Shown one piece after another: positions 34,130 through 45,458 of a stretch of DNA of 64,000 nt. Origin of the DNA: Isoetes taiwanensis (lineage: Eukaryota; Streptophyta; Lycopodiopsida; Isoetales; Isoetaceae); NCBI GenBank assembly GCA_021234155.1, contig JAJEKV010000064.1, forward strand, positions 6,388,001 through 6,452,000, in the 5' to 3' direction. How positions within the stretch are numbered: the first letter of the stretch is position 1; every line of letters starts with the position of its first letter. The notes under the pieces were generated by a model. It ran no database searches and had not been told where the DNA came from. It was given only the letters and a program-made list of their open reading frames with translations. The translations under genes and the position numbers were made by a program.

Positions 34130-36031
34130 TGTTGGGCCTTACAGCCCAACATATCAGATCATCGTGGATCCCATTTCCGTTAGTATTTTCCTTTTCAACC
34201 CCTTCATTTTTTTATACCACTCTTGTTTTATTTTCCTTAGTTGCACTAGCCTATATCCCATAGCTTTTGTGTACCTTGTCTCTTTCTTTCCCATTAGCCA
34301 ACAAAAAGCATAGACCTACTGCACTTCTGGAGCATCAGGAGGAAGAACCAACATAATATCCTCTTGAATTTATTACTGACCTTTAATATTTATTATTTTG
34401 GGCAATTTCTTTACTGCAGCCGAATGCCCCATTGAAGACCTTGGAGAAGACCCCTTATGGAGAAACATCACCTAGGAATTGCTGAAGATCCATCATGGAC
34501 GAGTTCACTGTGTGACGTACACTTGTAGAAGACCATTATCGAAGACCCCACCATGCAATAAGATCGTAGACCATTATCGAAGACCCCACCATGGGATAAG
34601 TTCGTGACCACATTTGTAGAAGACTCTAACATGGAGGATAATCTGTACAAGACCCATTTGGACGTTAACTTATAAAAGACCTCGTATTGAGGAAAAGCAC
34701 ACAAAGACATCACAAAGTGCTAGTATTTATCCTGGCAATTTGCAGGCAAGGCATATGACCTCGGCACATTTACTGTATTAAGCAGACAAAGTTATAGAAA
34801 TATGGCAGCATTTTACTATTTTGAGCAGGCAAATATATGGCAGCATTTTAATGGTTTTTGAGCAAACGAATTTGTAAGGATATGGCAACGTTCTACTATC
34901 TTGAGCAAGCAGGTTTTTAGATGTGGGAGTTGGGGCAGATTGGCAACGAAATTGCAGAGTATTCAAGATTACAGGGAAAGCAAGTGAGCTGGTAGTCTAC
35001 ATGTATTGACATGCAACCTTATCACGTTCTATTATTTTGCAAACATGGTTGCAGAACATATAGCTCTGGGCTTTGACATACACAAGATATTTATAATGAT
35101 AAAGCACCCATTGTCTCTCTCGACTCATATTTGGTCAAATTTTGACAATATTGGTTGACAAAACCAATTGTTGCTGTTTTTGTCTAACCTAAAACCAACG
35201 TGAGCTCTTCTTCGGTGCATGGAATGGATCGTGGAGGCAGGAATAGAAGCTACAAATCTTATGCAGCTGATTGCGGCATGCCAAGGGAAGGGTGGAGAAA
35301 AGATAGGAGGATTCGGGAAGCGGCACAGGGAGGCAACAAAACAGGTTCGTGGGCATTCATTTCAGCAATTTTTTGGGGTTCAAAGCAGGGCGAAACTATC
35401 CCAGTTACAGAGGGAACAGAAGGAATTGTGGCCTTGTGTTGAATGTAGCTGGATAGATTTTGCAAGTATATCAGCATATTCAATTTCGAAATTGGTGAAG
35501 GAGGAAGCATACCCAGTTGCAGAGGGAACATGAGAATTTGAGACCTTGTGTTGAATGGAATTGGGTAAGTGCGGACTCCAACTGATCCAAAAACGAAATT
35601 GGTGTAGATGCCATTTTATGTTGCAGATCTCATTTGGAGCTTTATTCTGAAGAAGTTCCATTCATTTTATTGAAGGTCACATTCAGTTGCTGAGGATATA
35701 TATCAGAGATACTGTTCTATCATTTTTCAGGGAAATAACATTGTACTGCTTAAGTTCTGGAACATTGCATTATGTGCTGTATTTTTTAATACAAAAGGGT
35801 CTATGCTTTGTTGGTTTTATTATCATATTATCTTTTCTATTGCTTCTTTTAGTACTAAACCATTTTTGCCTGAACCATTCTCTTGACTCTTTCTTCCTAT
35901 GATTATTTCCACCTTGCCTTTCCCAACTTCTATCTATCCATCCCACCATCTCATAGTCCTTGAAACTGCTTACCTTTAGAAATATTTTTCAAATGATTAG
36001 CATGATGATTCCCCGCTCCAAGCTATCATCA
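34130..36031 (+). repeat. 5' LTR, 1902 bp
   Basis: It starts TGTTGGGCCTTACAGCCCAA (an inverted repeat GTTGGGC/GCCCAAC) and ends CTATCATCA. It is nearly identical to 41824-43757 along its length. GAAGACCCCACCATG is repeated in its first third, with three copies in the middle LTR. Open frames inside it are not genes. Confidence 0.9.
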
Positions 36032-36035
36032 TGAA

Positions 36036-36053
36036 TGGAGGTCCTACCGGGAT
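36036..36053 (+). promoter_or_regulatory. Primer binding site, tRNA-Gln-like
   Basis: TGGAGGTCCTACCGGGAT starts four bases after the LTR. It begins TGG and its complement ends AGGACCTCCA, which from memory matches the 3' end of plant tRNA-Gln. Confidence 0.6.
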
Positions 36054-36134
36054 ACACCATTGGAGCAAATCATTCTCCAGTTAAGGCAATTTTTCAGCTT
36101 GTGCTCTGAATATTGACAGCAGATCTGATACATC

Positions 36135-37740
36135 ATGGCTCATACAAGTTCTCCAGCATTGCGCAGCCCTCACGAAGAAGATTCAGAGGGATCTGTTCAT
36201 TATGCACCACCAACATATGCTTCCAGACGTGGTACTTCAGAAAATCCACTTGAAGATTTGAGTGCATTATTAGCACCACCTCCTCCAATGTACAATGGCA
36301 CGAGCAATCCAGAAGATTTTCTCAAAGTGTTCAAAACATATTATGAAAACTACGGACATCGGAAAGGAGATATTGTATCTGTTTTCAGCAAAAGCATGGA
36401 AGGAGAAGCGGAATCTTGGTTCGATTTCTTCATTACATACAAAAGCCAAGCATGGGAAGATCTAGCCAAAGGCTTGGTGGAGAGATTTGGAATATTACTT
36501 GATGAAGGGAATTTGCTACAAAACTTAATGTCCTTTTCCCTTAACACACCGTCAGTACGTGCCCTGGGGTCATACATCCAGGAGGTACTGGACCTGCGAG
36601 GTCACCTTTGCCCCCGCCTGGCTGTCCGCTGACTAGGCACTACGGGGGTGGTGCATGACTGTATATATTGGGATGTTTCTGCATTTTATATGATTAGCAC
36701 AGTTTGTCAGCAGGCTGATTGCTGCCACGGTTTTTCCCTCGAAAACCCTTCGGGGCGGGGGTTTTTTAATCCGGGCAGTAATCCGCTTGCTGCATTTTTG
36801 TATATAGACCGATTGGTCTCCGTGGACGATAAAAGTACCTTCCTTCCTTCCTTCCTTCCTTCCTTAGACGAGGAGAAAGCGTGAAGTCTTATGTTGAGAG
36901 ATTTTCCAAATGCATCAAAGCTTGTAAGGATAGCAAGGTGGAGACTTCTAACCTGCAATTAATTTACTGTTTTGTGCAAGGTTTGCAGCCAATGCCTTCA
37001 TTGTACCAAAAGTTATGCAAGTTACAATCTCGAGGCCAGCTTTGTTCTATAGTACAGGCATTCTCAACTGCTGAAAATTACTGTAAAGGTTATGGATGGT
37101 GTCTCACAGATACATCATCTCATGCATCCCCAAGTTATTGGGAAAAGGAGAATATGGGAAATGCCAATGGACATGCTCCAGTTTATGTTGTTAAATCAGA
37201 GAAATTTGAGAAGAAAGAACTTGCAGATATAAAGGCTGAATTTGAAAAAGCAAGAGAGGAGATGCAGCATAAGGAAAAGATGCAGGCTGAGATGTTGCAG
37301 CAAACTCAGCTACAAATGAAACAGATGATGGATGACGTGACAAAACAATTTAAGGAGATAGCCACAAACAAGGAGAGCAAATATCCTCCCAAGTTGTGCA
37401 CTATTTGCAAAAAACAAGGGCATTCTGAGAGTTCTTGTTGGTCCAAAGAATGTGAAAAGTGTCATCAAGTGCGTGCACATTATGCTAAGCCATGCCCATG
37501 GTGTACTATATGTTCATCATGGGGACACGATGAAGAGCATTGCCATGTACGTGCCTATATGGCCAAGATGAAGGACAGTAACAAAGTGCCATCAGAATCT
37601 ACAAGTTTCCTTATTGGTTGCAACCATGGAGAGGGACCTGTGATGGCTGTCACTACTAGGCAGCAGGAAAAAGCACAAGCCAAAGAAAAAATATTGGAAA
37701 AACATGTAACATTTGATGAACCTGCTCGGAGAAATGATAT
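36135..37740 (+). pseudogene. gag: gag of the gypsy element, interrupted by an insertion
   Basis: It starts MAHTSSPALRSPHEE. The capsid part has PPPPMYNGTSNPEDFLKVF, GEAESWFDFF and WEDLAKGLVERFG. After the insertion at 36538-36865 it resumes with RRGESVKSYVERFSKCIKAC and VQGLQPMPSLYQKLC. Next comes a coiled-coil-like Lys/Glu/Gln stretch (about 37200-37370). Two CCHC zinc knuckles follow: CTICKKQGHSESSC and CTICSSWGHDEEHC (each CX2CX4HX4C), with a Cys/His-rich link between. Gag packages the element RNA in cytoplasmic particles. Joining MSL to RRGES restores a continuous frame, so the insertion is the only large break here. The frame continues without a stop into protease. Confidence 0.8.
36538..36865 (+). 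mobile_element. SINE-like insertion in gag with (CCTT)n tail
   Basis: About 328 bp between TTAATGTCCTT and AGACGAGG of gag. It carries the hairpin with the conserved GGTTTTTCCC, TCGAAAACCC and GGGTTTTTTAATCC loop (about 36700-36800). It ends in a CCTT repeat at about 36838-36866, which merges with a TCCTT target word. No coding sequence. Tail and size suggest a SINE, but I cannot place clear A and B boxes. Confidence 0.55.
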
Positions 37741-38419
37741 TAGCATCTTGCCTGGTCAGCAACCAACCTTACATGCTCACGATCACCATGTGCAAGCACT
37801 TCTAAGGAGCGCCAAGGTGAATTTAGATTTGTTCACTTTATTTAGCATTGCTCCATCGTACAGGGATAGTCTCTTTAAGTTGCTAAGACCAGCTGATAAG
37901 AATGTTTCAGAATCAACCACCTACATGCTCAATGATGTGAGATGTGACGATCCAGGCGTATTTTCTTGTGCCGCCAACATTGGAGAGTTCCATGTAAGGA
38001 GAATAGTTCTGGATGGTGGTTCAGGACTTAATATTATGCCATATGAGGTGATGCTGAAGTTAGGCTTAAAAATATCAAAGCCCTCAAATTTAACACTGAG
38101 ATCCTTTACACAAGAAAGAGTGAGTCCCTTAGGTGAAATTGATGAGGTTAACGTGGAGGTTGAAGGAGTAAAAATGAGCCTTCCTTTCGTTGTGATTTCC
38201 TTTAGGGAGCAGAGCAATAGCGACTATGATTTGTTGCTTGGAAGAACTTGGCTCTTCGCTGTTGACGCGAGACCCATTTGGAGGCAAGGTATATGTTCTA
38301 TCACAGATGGCAAGGGCCGTACCGCATATGTTTATAATAAGAAGGGACGAGACACATATAGTGTAGGCCTCATTTGTGCAACCCATATCCCAAGGCCATT
38401 ATATCATGCATATTCCTGA
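37741..38419 (+). CDS. Retropepsin-like protease region of the gypsy polyprotein
   Basis: Downstream of gag in the same open frame. The aspartic protease signature is IVLDGGSGLNIMPYEV, with Asp-Gly-Gly-Ser-Gly in place of the common DSGS/DTGA. The second-half motif is YDLLLGRTWLFAVDARP. The enzyme cuts Gag-Pol into mature parts inside the virus-like particle. An inverted near copy of its first half lies at about 43765-44140. The frame stays open to TGA at 38417-38419, after which decoding shifts into the RNase H-like block. Confidence 0.75.
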
Positions 38420-38459
38420 AGTACTTGAAAGTATTGAGGTGGGTTCCATGCTGGTTGAT

Positions 38460-38890
38460 AGTACACCAGCAAATATGCGCAAAGCTGCTAGGCTTTGGTT
38501 TGATGGGGGTTACTCAGCCAAGTTTCCACTTGCTGCCACGGGATTTGTGCCGAAAGACAATGAAGGCAGACTAATAGAAAAAGCTGGAGCAGTCATTCCT
38601 CAATGCACTTCAAATGAAATGCCGCAGAATACTATGCACTTTTTGAAGGTATTCAAATTGCACTTGTCCATAATGTTACAGATTTAAATGTATATGGAGA
38701 CTTCTTCTTGGTGTGCCAACAGGTTAGTGGCGAATTTAGAACAAAAAATGCTTTTTGAATGGAACTTAAAATGAAAATACTAGACCTGGTGAATAAATTC
38801 AAAAGTTTTTCTATTGAGCATATTCCACGCAGCCAAAATTCAGAAGCTGACGCACTTTGCAGGGAAGCACTTTGGAAAGAAATATGTGAG
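38460..38890 (+). pseudogene. Extra RNase H domain located between protease and reverse transcriptase
   Basis: Frame-corrected reading gives a full RNase H fold: ARLWFDGGYSAKFPLAATGF (first Asp), then NAAEYYALFEGIQIALVHNV (Glu), DLNVYGDFFLVCQQVSGEF (second Asp), and SFSIEHIPRSQNSEADALC (final Asp). All four acidic positions are present. Two one-base shifts (about 38618 and 38755) break it in this copy. It resembles the extra archaeal-type RNase H of plant Tat-lineage elements. There, as I recall, it follows the gypsy RNase H rather than preceding RT. The usual gypsy RNase H is also present downstream. The fold call is strong; the lineage call is inference. Confidence 0.75.
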
Positions 38891-38939
38891 GGAGTTATTT
38901 TAGAAGAGAAATCGCCTCTAGACTTTGACAAGCATTTTC

Positions 38940-39775
38940 AGGAAATTCTCGTGATTGATACAAAATTGGAGACGGATGTAAAAGATGTAGATGTCTTTAA
39001 GAATGGGCATAATAGGACCTTGTCTATTGGGAAGTTGGCTAACTGTGCTGAAACAGAGGGGTTACAGCAACTATTTCAGTCTTATAGCGATTGCTTTGCA
39101 TGGGAGTACAAGGAGTTGAAAGGTATACCATCTGATGTTTGCCAGTTAGAGATCAACTTGAAGCCTGGGTCAAAACCTGTGAAACAAAAGCTAAGAAGAA
39201 TCAACCCCATGTTATTATCTTTGGTGCAAGAGGAGATTCAAAAGCTCTTAGATGTTGGGTTTATTTATGCAATTGACAATCCCTCGTGGGTGAGTTGCAT
39301 TGTGCCCGTTTTAAAGAAGAATGGGAAGCTTCGTATATGCATTGATTATCAAGAGCTTAATAAAGCCACACTAAAGGATTGTTATCCTCTACCATTTCAA
39401 GAGGAGGTCTTATATAAAGTAGCAGGTCAGGAAATCTTTTCCTTTATGGACGGGTTCTCGGGCTTTAACCAAATTTCCATTCGCCTTGAAGATCAGCCAA
39501 AGACAGCGTTTATAACTCCATGGGGTACTTATGCTATGCGGGCCATGCCGTTTGGCCTTATGAATGCACAGGCCACATTTCAAAAAGCAATGGTAAAAGC
39601 ATTTCAGCCGTTGGGAGAAAAAGGACCGGGTATATTCTTGGATGATTTATGCTATGCTACTGCTCGTTTTGATCATGCATCGGGATTGCAGGCTATATTT
39701 GAACAATGTAGGCAATTTAAGATATGTTTAAATCCATCCACGTGCAAGTTTTTGTTGAGGAAGGTACTTTATTAG
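38940..39775 (+). CDS. Reverse transcriptase region of the gypsy polyprotein
   Basis: It starts with the linker LQQLFQSYSDCFAWEYKELK. RT motifs run in order: LRRINPMLLSLVQEEIQKLL, PSWVSCIVPVLKKNGKLRIC, DYQELNKATLKDCYPLP, FSFMDGFSGFNQISI, KTAFITPWGTYAMRAMPFGL, NAQATFQKAM and FLDDLC. The catalytic box is FLDD rather than the usual YIDD or YVDD. Both Asp residues of the box and the Asp of FMDG remain. A stop at 39773-39775 after LLRKVLY shifts the frame into the next domain (shared sequence around 39724). The enzyme would copy element RNA into DNA. Confidence 0.8.
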
Positions 39776-40450
39776 GGCATAAGGTGTCAAAGCAGGGAGT
39801 GCAGATTGATCAAACAAAGGTGGAGCTTATTGAGCACTTGCCGCAGCCTTCCACACTCAAGCATGTGAAAAAGCTCATTGGGCAGTGCTCTTTTTTGCGC
39901 ATTCATGTTCCTAATTTTTCACATATAATCAGCCCAATCACGAAGTTAACGAGAATGGGACATGTGCCTAAGGGAAAGAGTCATACAGTGCAGATTTATT
40001 GGTCTAAGGAATGCCAAAAGGCATTCGAGACTCTTGTCCAGGTTATGAAAGCGCCATCTACAATCGTAGCTCCAAATTTTGATGTGCCATTTATAGCATT
40101 TGTTTCAGTCACTCAGTGGGCAGTCGGGATAGCTTTGTGTCAGCAAACTGCTCCCAAAGTTAGACAAGTGGTTTGTTATTCTGGTAAACAGTGGTCTAGA
40201 GCAGAAGAACGATATCCGGAGCTGGAAAAGTATGCTGCAGGACTTGTATGTTTGTTTGAAAAGCACGGGCATTATTTGTTGCAGCAATACACAACGGTCA
40301 TCATGAAGCAGAATCCATTGCCCATGCTTATGGGGAAAACTTTCAAGAAAGCAAAATTTCAGCGATGGATTGTCTACTTGAGCCAGTTCTCCTTTAAAGT
40401 GCAGGTGTTACAAGGTAAATCGTGTCCAAGCTCTTATCTTCCTTATGCTT
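39776..40450 (+). CDS. Gypsy-type RNase H region, degenerate
   Basis: It continues from the RT thumb (LGHKVSKQGVQIDQTKVELI, LIGQCSFLRIHVPNFSHII). WSKECQKAFETLVQVMKAPS and FDVPFIAFVSVTQWAVGIAL follow, then YPELEKYAAGLVCLFEKHGH. The position normally holding the first catalytic Asp (VTDAS-like) reads VSVTQ, so activity is doubtful. Loss here beside an intact-looking extra RNase H would fit a hand-over of function. No third RNase H lies between this and the integrase. Confidence 0.7.
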
Positions 40451-40559
40451 TTCCAAAATTTTGTGGAGGAGAATGTGGTGATGTAGATGATATTAAGCCT
40501 GCCAAAGAATCTATTGCATTTTTGCTGGATGCTGATTTCTCATGGATGTACCCTATCAA

Positions 40560-41790
40560 ACAATATCTAGGATCACAAACCTTACCGCATGGTATGTCTG
40601 CGAAGGAGCTTGCCAAGTTTAAACATGCATGTTTGTCATACGTCCTTGTGGGAGATATTTTATGCAGGAAGGGTCAGGATGGTGTCCTATTGAGATGCAT
40701 TGGTGAGGCTGGAAAGGGGAGGGCATACTTATAGAATGCCATGCTTGGTGCATGTGGAGGACACTTTGGAGGTGATGCCACTGCCAAAAAGTCCTTCGCA
40801 AGCAGTTATTACCGGCCTTCCCTATTTAGAGATTGTTATGAATTTTCCAAAAGTTGTCGAACTTGCCGTATGTGCTCAGAAATTTTGCAGCCGCGATACA
40901 TTAGGTTCTAGCGAGTCCTTTGGTCCCTTTATGAAGTGGGGACTTGATTTTGTGGGCCCAATTGATCCGCCATCATCTGCACACCATTGTTATGTGATAG
41001 TAGCCACTTGCTATTTTACTAAATGGGCAGAGGCAATGCCAACTAAAACAAACAACCCAAGAGGTTACCGCTTCATTTCTCTATCATCAAGTAGTGACAA
41101 GGTTTGGAGTACCCGTATATATTGTGTCGATAGGGAAAAACATTTTGTTAATGGTGTCATACAGATCTTCTAAGAATTTTGGGCACGAAACATCTCAAGA
41201 GTTCAGCCTATTACCCACGGGGTAATGGCCAGTAAAGCACAAATAAGTCCCTTATGGGCATTATAAAGAAGGAGGTTGTATCTTCCAATAAGCGTGACGG
41301 CATAGCAAGTTATCACCGCTCTTTGGGCCTATAGGACAAGCGAAAAAGTTGCAAACACAAGATACCCCATTCAAGCTCGTTTATGGGTTGGAGGTCATTT
41401 TGCCTATTGAACTTAAAGTGCCTTCTCTTCGCATAGCTATTGCAGGTTGCACAAATGATGTTGATACGCTGCAAACTCGCTTAGATATGCTGTAAGCTTT
41501 GGATGAACACAGGTACAAATCAGATTTGAATATTCAAATGAAAAAAAAGCAGAGATCAAGCTCTATTCCGTAGGAACAATCAGTTGAAAGGAGAATTTCA
41601 AATTGGTGAACTTGTTTGGAAATGGAATAAAGCTCGAGAGAACCATTCGACAAAGTTTGAAGTGCTGTGGCAGGGTCCTTATATTATTATAGGAGTTGCA
41701 GGCCAGAATTCATACAGTCTTCAAGATTTTGATGGACATGATTTGCCTAATCCCATCAATGGCTATTTGCTGAAATCATTCAGAGCATAG
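40560..41790 (+). pseudogene. Integrase region, first copy, frameshifted
   Basis: ELAKFKHACLSYVLVGDILC leads in. A one-base insertion near 40745 breaks the HHCC zinc region, which is intact in the second copy. The core reads KWGLDFVGPIDPPSSAHHCY and CYFTKWAEAMPTK, then shifts. Later blocks are TPFKLVYGLEVILPIELKVP and, at the C-terminus, GELVWKWNKARENHSTKFEV, WQGPYIIIGV and PINGYLLKSFRA (GPY/F-type module). The stop is 36 bp before the middle LTR. Several stops between 41170 and 41580 make it non-functional. Confidence 0.75.
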
Positions 41791-41823
41791 GCTGAGAGAC
41801 CAGCCTCTTATTTTGGGCATTCA

Positions 41824-43757
41824 TGTTGGGCCTTACAGCCCAACATATCAGATCATCGTGGATCCCATTTCCGTTAGTATTTTCCTTTTCAACCCCTTCA
41901 TTTTTTTATCCCACTCTTGTTTTATTTTCCTTAGTTGCACTAGCCTATATCCCATAGCTTTTCTGTACCTTGTCTCTTTCTTTCCCATTAGCCAACAAAA
42001 AGCATAGACCTACTGCACTTCTGGAGCATCAGGAGGAAGAACAAGCATAATATCCTCTTGAATTTATTACTGACCTTTAATATTTATTATTTTGGGCAAT
42101 TTCTTTACTGCAGCCGAATGCCCCATTGAAGACCTTGGAGAAGACCCCTTATGGAGAAACATCACCTAGGAATTGCTGAAGATCCATCATGGACGAGTTC
42201 AGCAGACGACACTTGTAGAAGACCATTATCGAAGACCCCACCATGCAATAAGATCGTAGACCATTATCGAAGACCCCACCATGGAATAAGTTCGTAGACC
42301 ATTATCGAAGACCCCACCATGGGATAAGTTCGTGACCACATTTGTAGAAGACTCTAACATGGAGGATAATCTGTACAAGACCCATTTGGACGTTAACTTA
42401 TAGAAGACCTCGTATTGAGGAAAAGCACACAAAGACATCACAAAGTGCTAGTATTTATCCTGGCAATTTGCAGGCAAGGCATATGACCTCGGCACATTTA
42501 CTGTATTAAGCAGACAAAGTTATAGAAATATGGCAGCATTTTACTATTTTGAGCGGGCAAATATATGGCAAAGATTTTAATGGTTTTGAGCAAACGAATT
42601 TGTAAGGATATGGCAACGTTCTACTATCTTGAGCAAGGTGTTTTTAGATGTGAGAGTTGGGGCAGATTGGCAAACGAAATTGCGTAGTATTCAAGATTAC
42701 AGGGAAAGCAAGTGAGTCGGTAGTCTACATGTATTGACATGCAACCTTATCACGTTCTATTATTTTGCAAACATGGTTGCGAGAACATATAGCTCGGGCT
42801 TTGACATACACAAGATATTTATAATGATAAAGCACCCATTGTCTCTCTCGACTCATATTTGGTCAAATTTTGACAATATTGGTTGACAAAACCAATTGTT
42901 GCTGTTTTTGTCTAACCTAAAACCAACGTGAGCTCTTCTTCGGTGCATGGAATGGATCGTGGAGGCAGGAATAGAAGCTACAAATCTTATGCAGCTGATT
43001 GCGGCATGCCAAGGGAACGGTGGAGAAAAGATAGGAGGATTCGGAAAACGGCACAGGGAGGCAACAAAACAGGTTCGTGGGCATTCATTTCAAAGCAATT
43101 TTTGGGGTTCAAAGCGGTATGGAACTATCCCAGATTCTGAAAATGTATGAATTGTGGCCTTGTGTTGAATGTAGCTGGATAGATTTTGCAAGTATATCAG
43201 CATATTCAATTTCGAAATTGGTGAAGGAGGAAGCATACCCAGTTGCAGAGGGAACATGAGAATTTGAGACCTTGTGTTGAATGGAATTGGGTAAGTGCGG
43301 ACTCCAACTGATCCAAAAACGAAATTGGTGTAGATGCCATTTTATGTTGCAGATCTCATTTGGAGCTTTATTCTAAAGAAGTTCCATTCATTTTATTGAA
43401 GGTCACATTCAGTTGCTGAGGATATATATCAGAGATACTGTTCTATCATTTTTCAGGGAAATAACATTGTACTGCTTAAGTTCTGGAACATTCCATTATG
43501 TGCTGTATTTTTTAATACAAAAGGGTCTATGCTTTGTTGGTTTTATTATCATATTATCTTTTCTATTGCTTCTTTTAGTACTAAACCATTTTTGCCTGAA
43601 CCATTCTCTTGACTCTTTCTTCTTATGATTATTTCCACCTTGCCTTTCCCAACTTCTATCTATCCATCCCACCATCTCATAGTCCTTGAAACTGCTTACC
43701 TTTAGAAATATTTTTCAAATGATTAGCATGATGATTCCCCGCTCCAAGCTATCATCA
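41824..43757 (+). repeat. Middle LTR, 1934 bp
   Basis: Direct repeat of 34130-36031, with one extra GAAGACCCCACCATGGAATA unit and small differences near 43110. Its end is followed by TGAATGG, as at the 5' LTR, and then by unrelated inverted sequence. Confidence 0.9.
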
Positions 43758-43764
43758 TGAATGG

Positions 43765-44140
43765 CACTCTCGGTGGGACTCACTCTTTCTTGTGTAAAGG
43801 ATCTCAGTGTTAAATTTGAGGGCTTTGATATTTTTAAGCCTAACTTCAGCATCACCTCATATGGCATAATATTAAGTCCTGAACCACCATCCAGAACTAC
43901 TCTCCTTACATGGAACTCTCCAATGTTGGCGGCACAAGAAAATACGCCTGGATCATCACATCTCACATCATTGAGCATGTAGGTGGTTGATTCTGAAACA
44001 TTCTTATCAGCTGGTCTTAGCAACTTAAAGAGACTATCCCTGTACGATGGAGCAATGCTAAATAAAGTGAACAAATCTAAATTCACCTTGGCGCTCATTA
44101 GAAGTGCTTGCACATGGTGATCGTGAGCATGTAAGGTTGG
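43765..44140 (-). pseudogene. Inverted protease fragment
   Basis: The reverse complement matches about 37780-38130: KVNLDLFTLFSIAPSYRDSL, VLDGGSGLNIMPYEVMLKL. It differs at one residue (RRVVLDG for RRIVLDG). It joins integrase sequence at about 44141 without a visible repeat. Confidence 0.85.
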
Positions 44141-44946
44141 TTGCTACAAGGTAAATCGTGTCCAAGCTCTTATCTTCCTTATGCTTTTCCAGAATTTTGT
44201 GGAGGAGAATGTGGTGATGTAGATGATATTAAGCCTGCCAAAGAATCTATTGCATTTTTGCTGGATGCTGATTTCTCATGGATGTACCCTATCAAACAAT
44301 ATCTAGGATCACAAACCTTACCGCATGGTATGTCTGCGAAGGAGCTTGCCAAGTTTAAACATGCATGTTTGTCATACGTCCTTGTGGGAGATATTTTATG
44401 CAGGAAGGGTCAGGATGGTGTCCTATTGAGATGCATTGATGAGGCTGAGCAGGAGGGCATACTTATAGAATGCCATGCTGGTGCATGTGGAGGACACTTT
44501 GGAGGTGATGCCACTGCCAAAAAGGTCCTTCGCGCAGGTTATTACTGGCCTTCCCTATTTAGAGATTGTTATGAATTTTCCAAAAGTTGTCGAACTTGCC
44601 AGGTATGTGCTCCGAGAATTTTGCAGCCGCATACATTAGGTTCTAGCGAGTCTTTTGGTCCCTTTACGAAGTGGAGACTTGATTTTGTGGGCCCAATTGA
44701 TCCGCCATCATCTGCACACCATTGTTATGTGATAGTAGCCACTTGCTATTTTACTAAATGGGCAGAGGCACTGCCAACTAAAACAGCAACCCAAGAGGTT
44801 ACTGCCTCATTTCTCTATCATCAAGTAGTGACAAGGTTTGGAGTACCCAGGTATATTGTGTCAGATAGGGGAAAACATTTTGTTAATGGTGTCATACAGG
44901 ATCTTCTAAGAATTTTGGGCACGAAACATCTCAAGAGTTCAGCCTA
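44141..44946 (+). pseudogene. Integrase fragment, second copy
   Basis: Open from the end of the RNase H region through the zinc-binding domain (ECHAGACGGHFGGDATAKKV, SKSCRTCQVCA) and into the catalytic core (LDFVGPI, then YIVSDRGKHFVNGVIQDL). The two core Asp residues are there. The Glu is lost because the copy ends at HLKSSAYP, where TATCCCAGTTACAGA of the LTR interior takes over. Here the HHCC region is intact, unlike in the first copy. Confidence 0.85.
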
Positions 44947-45458
44947 TCCCAGTTACAGAAGGAACAGAAGGAATTGTGGCCTTGTGTTGAATGTAGCTGG
45001 ATAGATTTTGCAAGTATATCAGCATATTCAATTTCGAAATTGGTGAAGGAGGAAGCATACCCAGTTGCAGAGGGAACATGAGAATTTGAGACCATTCATT
45101 TTATTGAAGGTCACATTCAGTTGCTGAGGATATATATCAGAGATACTGTTCTATCATTTTTCAGGGAAATAACATTGTACTGCTTAAGTTCTGGAACATT
45201 CCATTATGTGCTGTATTTTTTAATACAAAAGGGTCTATGCTTTGTTGGTTTTATTATCATATTATCTTTTCTATTGCTTCTTTTAGTACTAAACCATTTT
45301 TGCCTGAACCATTCTCTTTCTTCTTATGATTATTTCCACTTTGCCTTTCCCAACTTCTATCTATCCATCCCACCATCTCATAGTCCTTGAAACTGCTTAC
45401 CTTTAGAAATATTTTTCAAATGATTAGCATGATGATTCCCCGCTCCAAGCTATCATCA
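44946..45458 (+). repeat. Truncated 3' LTR
   Basis: It matches the 5' LTR from about 35395 to its end, missing about 100 bp near 45093 (35545-35650 of the 5' LTR). It ends CTATCATCA and is followed by the AGAGC duplication. Confidence 0.9.

Larger units (their letters stand above)
34130..45458 (+). mobile_element. Composite Ty3/gypsy retrotransposon with three LTRs and AGAGC target duplication
   Basis: The outer borders are TGTTGGGCC at 34130 and ATCATCA at 45458, flanked by AGAGC at 34125-34129 and 45459-45463. Inside are a 5' LTR (34130-36031), a nearly full internal region (36032-41823), a middle LTR (41824-43757), a second internal region reduced to an inverted protease piece and an integrase piece, and a truncated 3' LTR (44946-45458). 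The middle LTR is followed by TGAATGG, the same seven bases that follow the 5' LTR. This suggests LTR-internal-LTR-internal-LTR from unequal recombination, followed by deletions. Confidence 0.85.

Noticed and set aside
34190-36000. Open frames inside the LTRs (for example 35200-35533)
   Set aside because: They lie in untranslated LTR sequence and are duplicated with it; there are no protein motifs.
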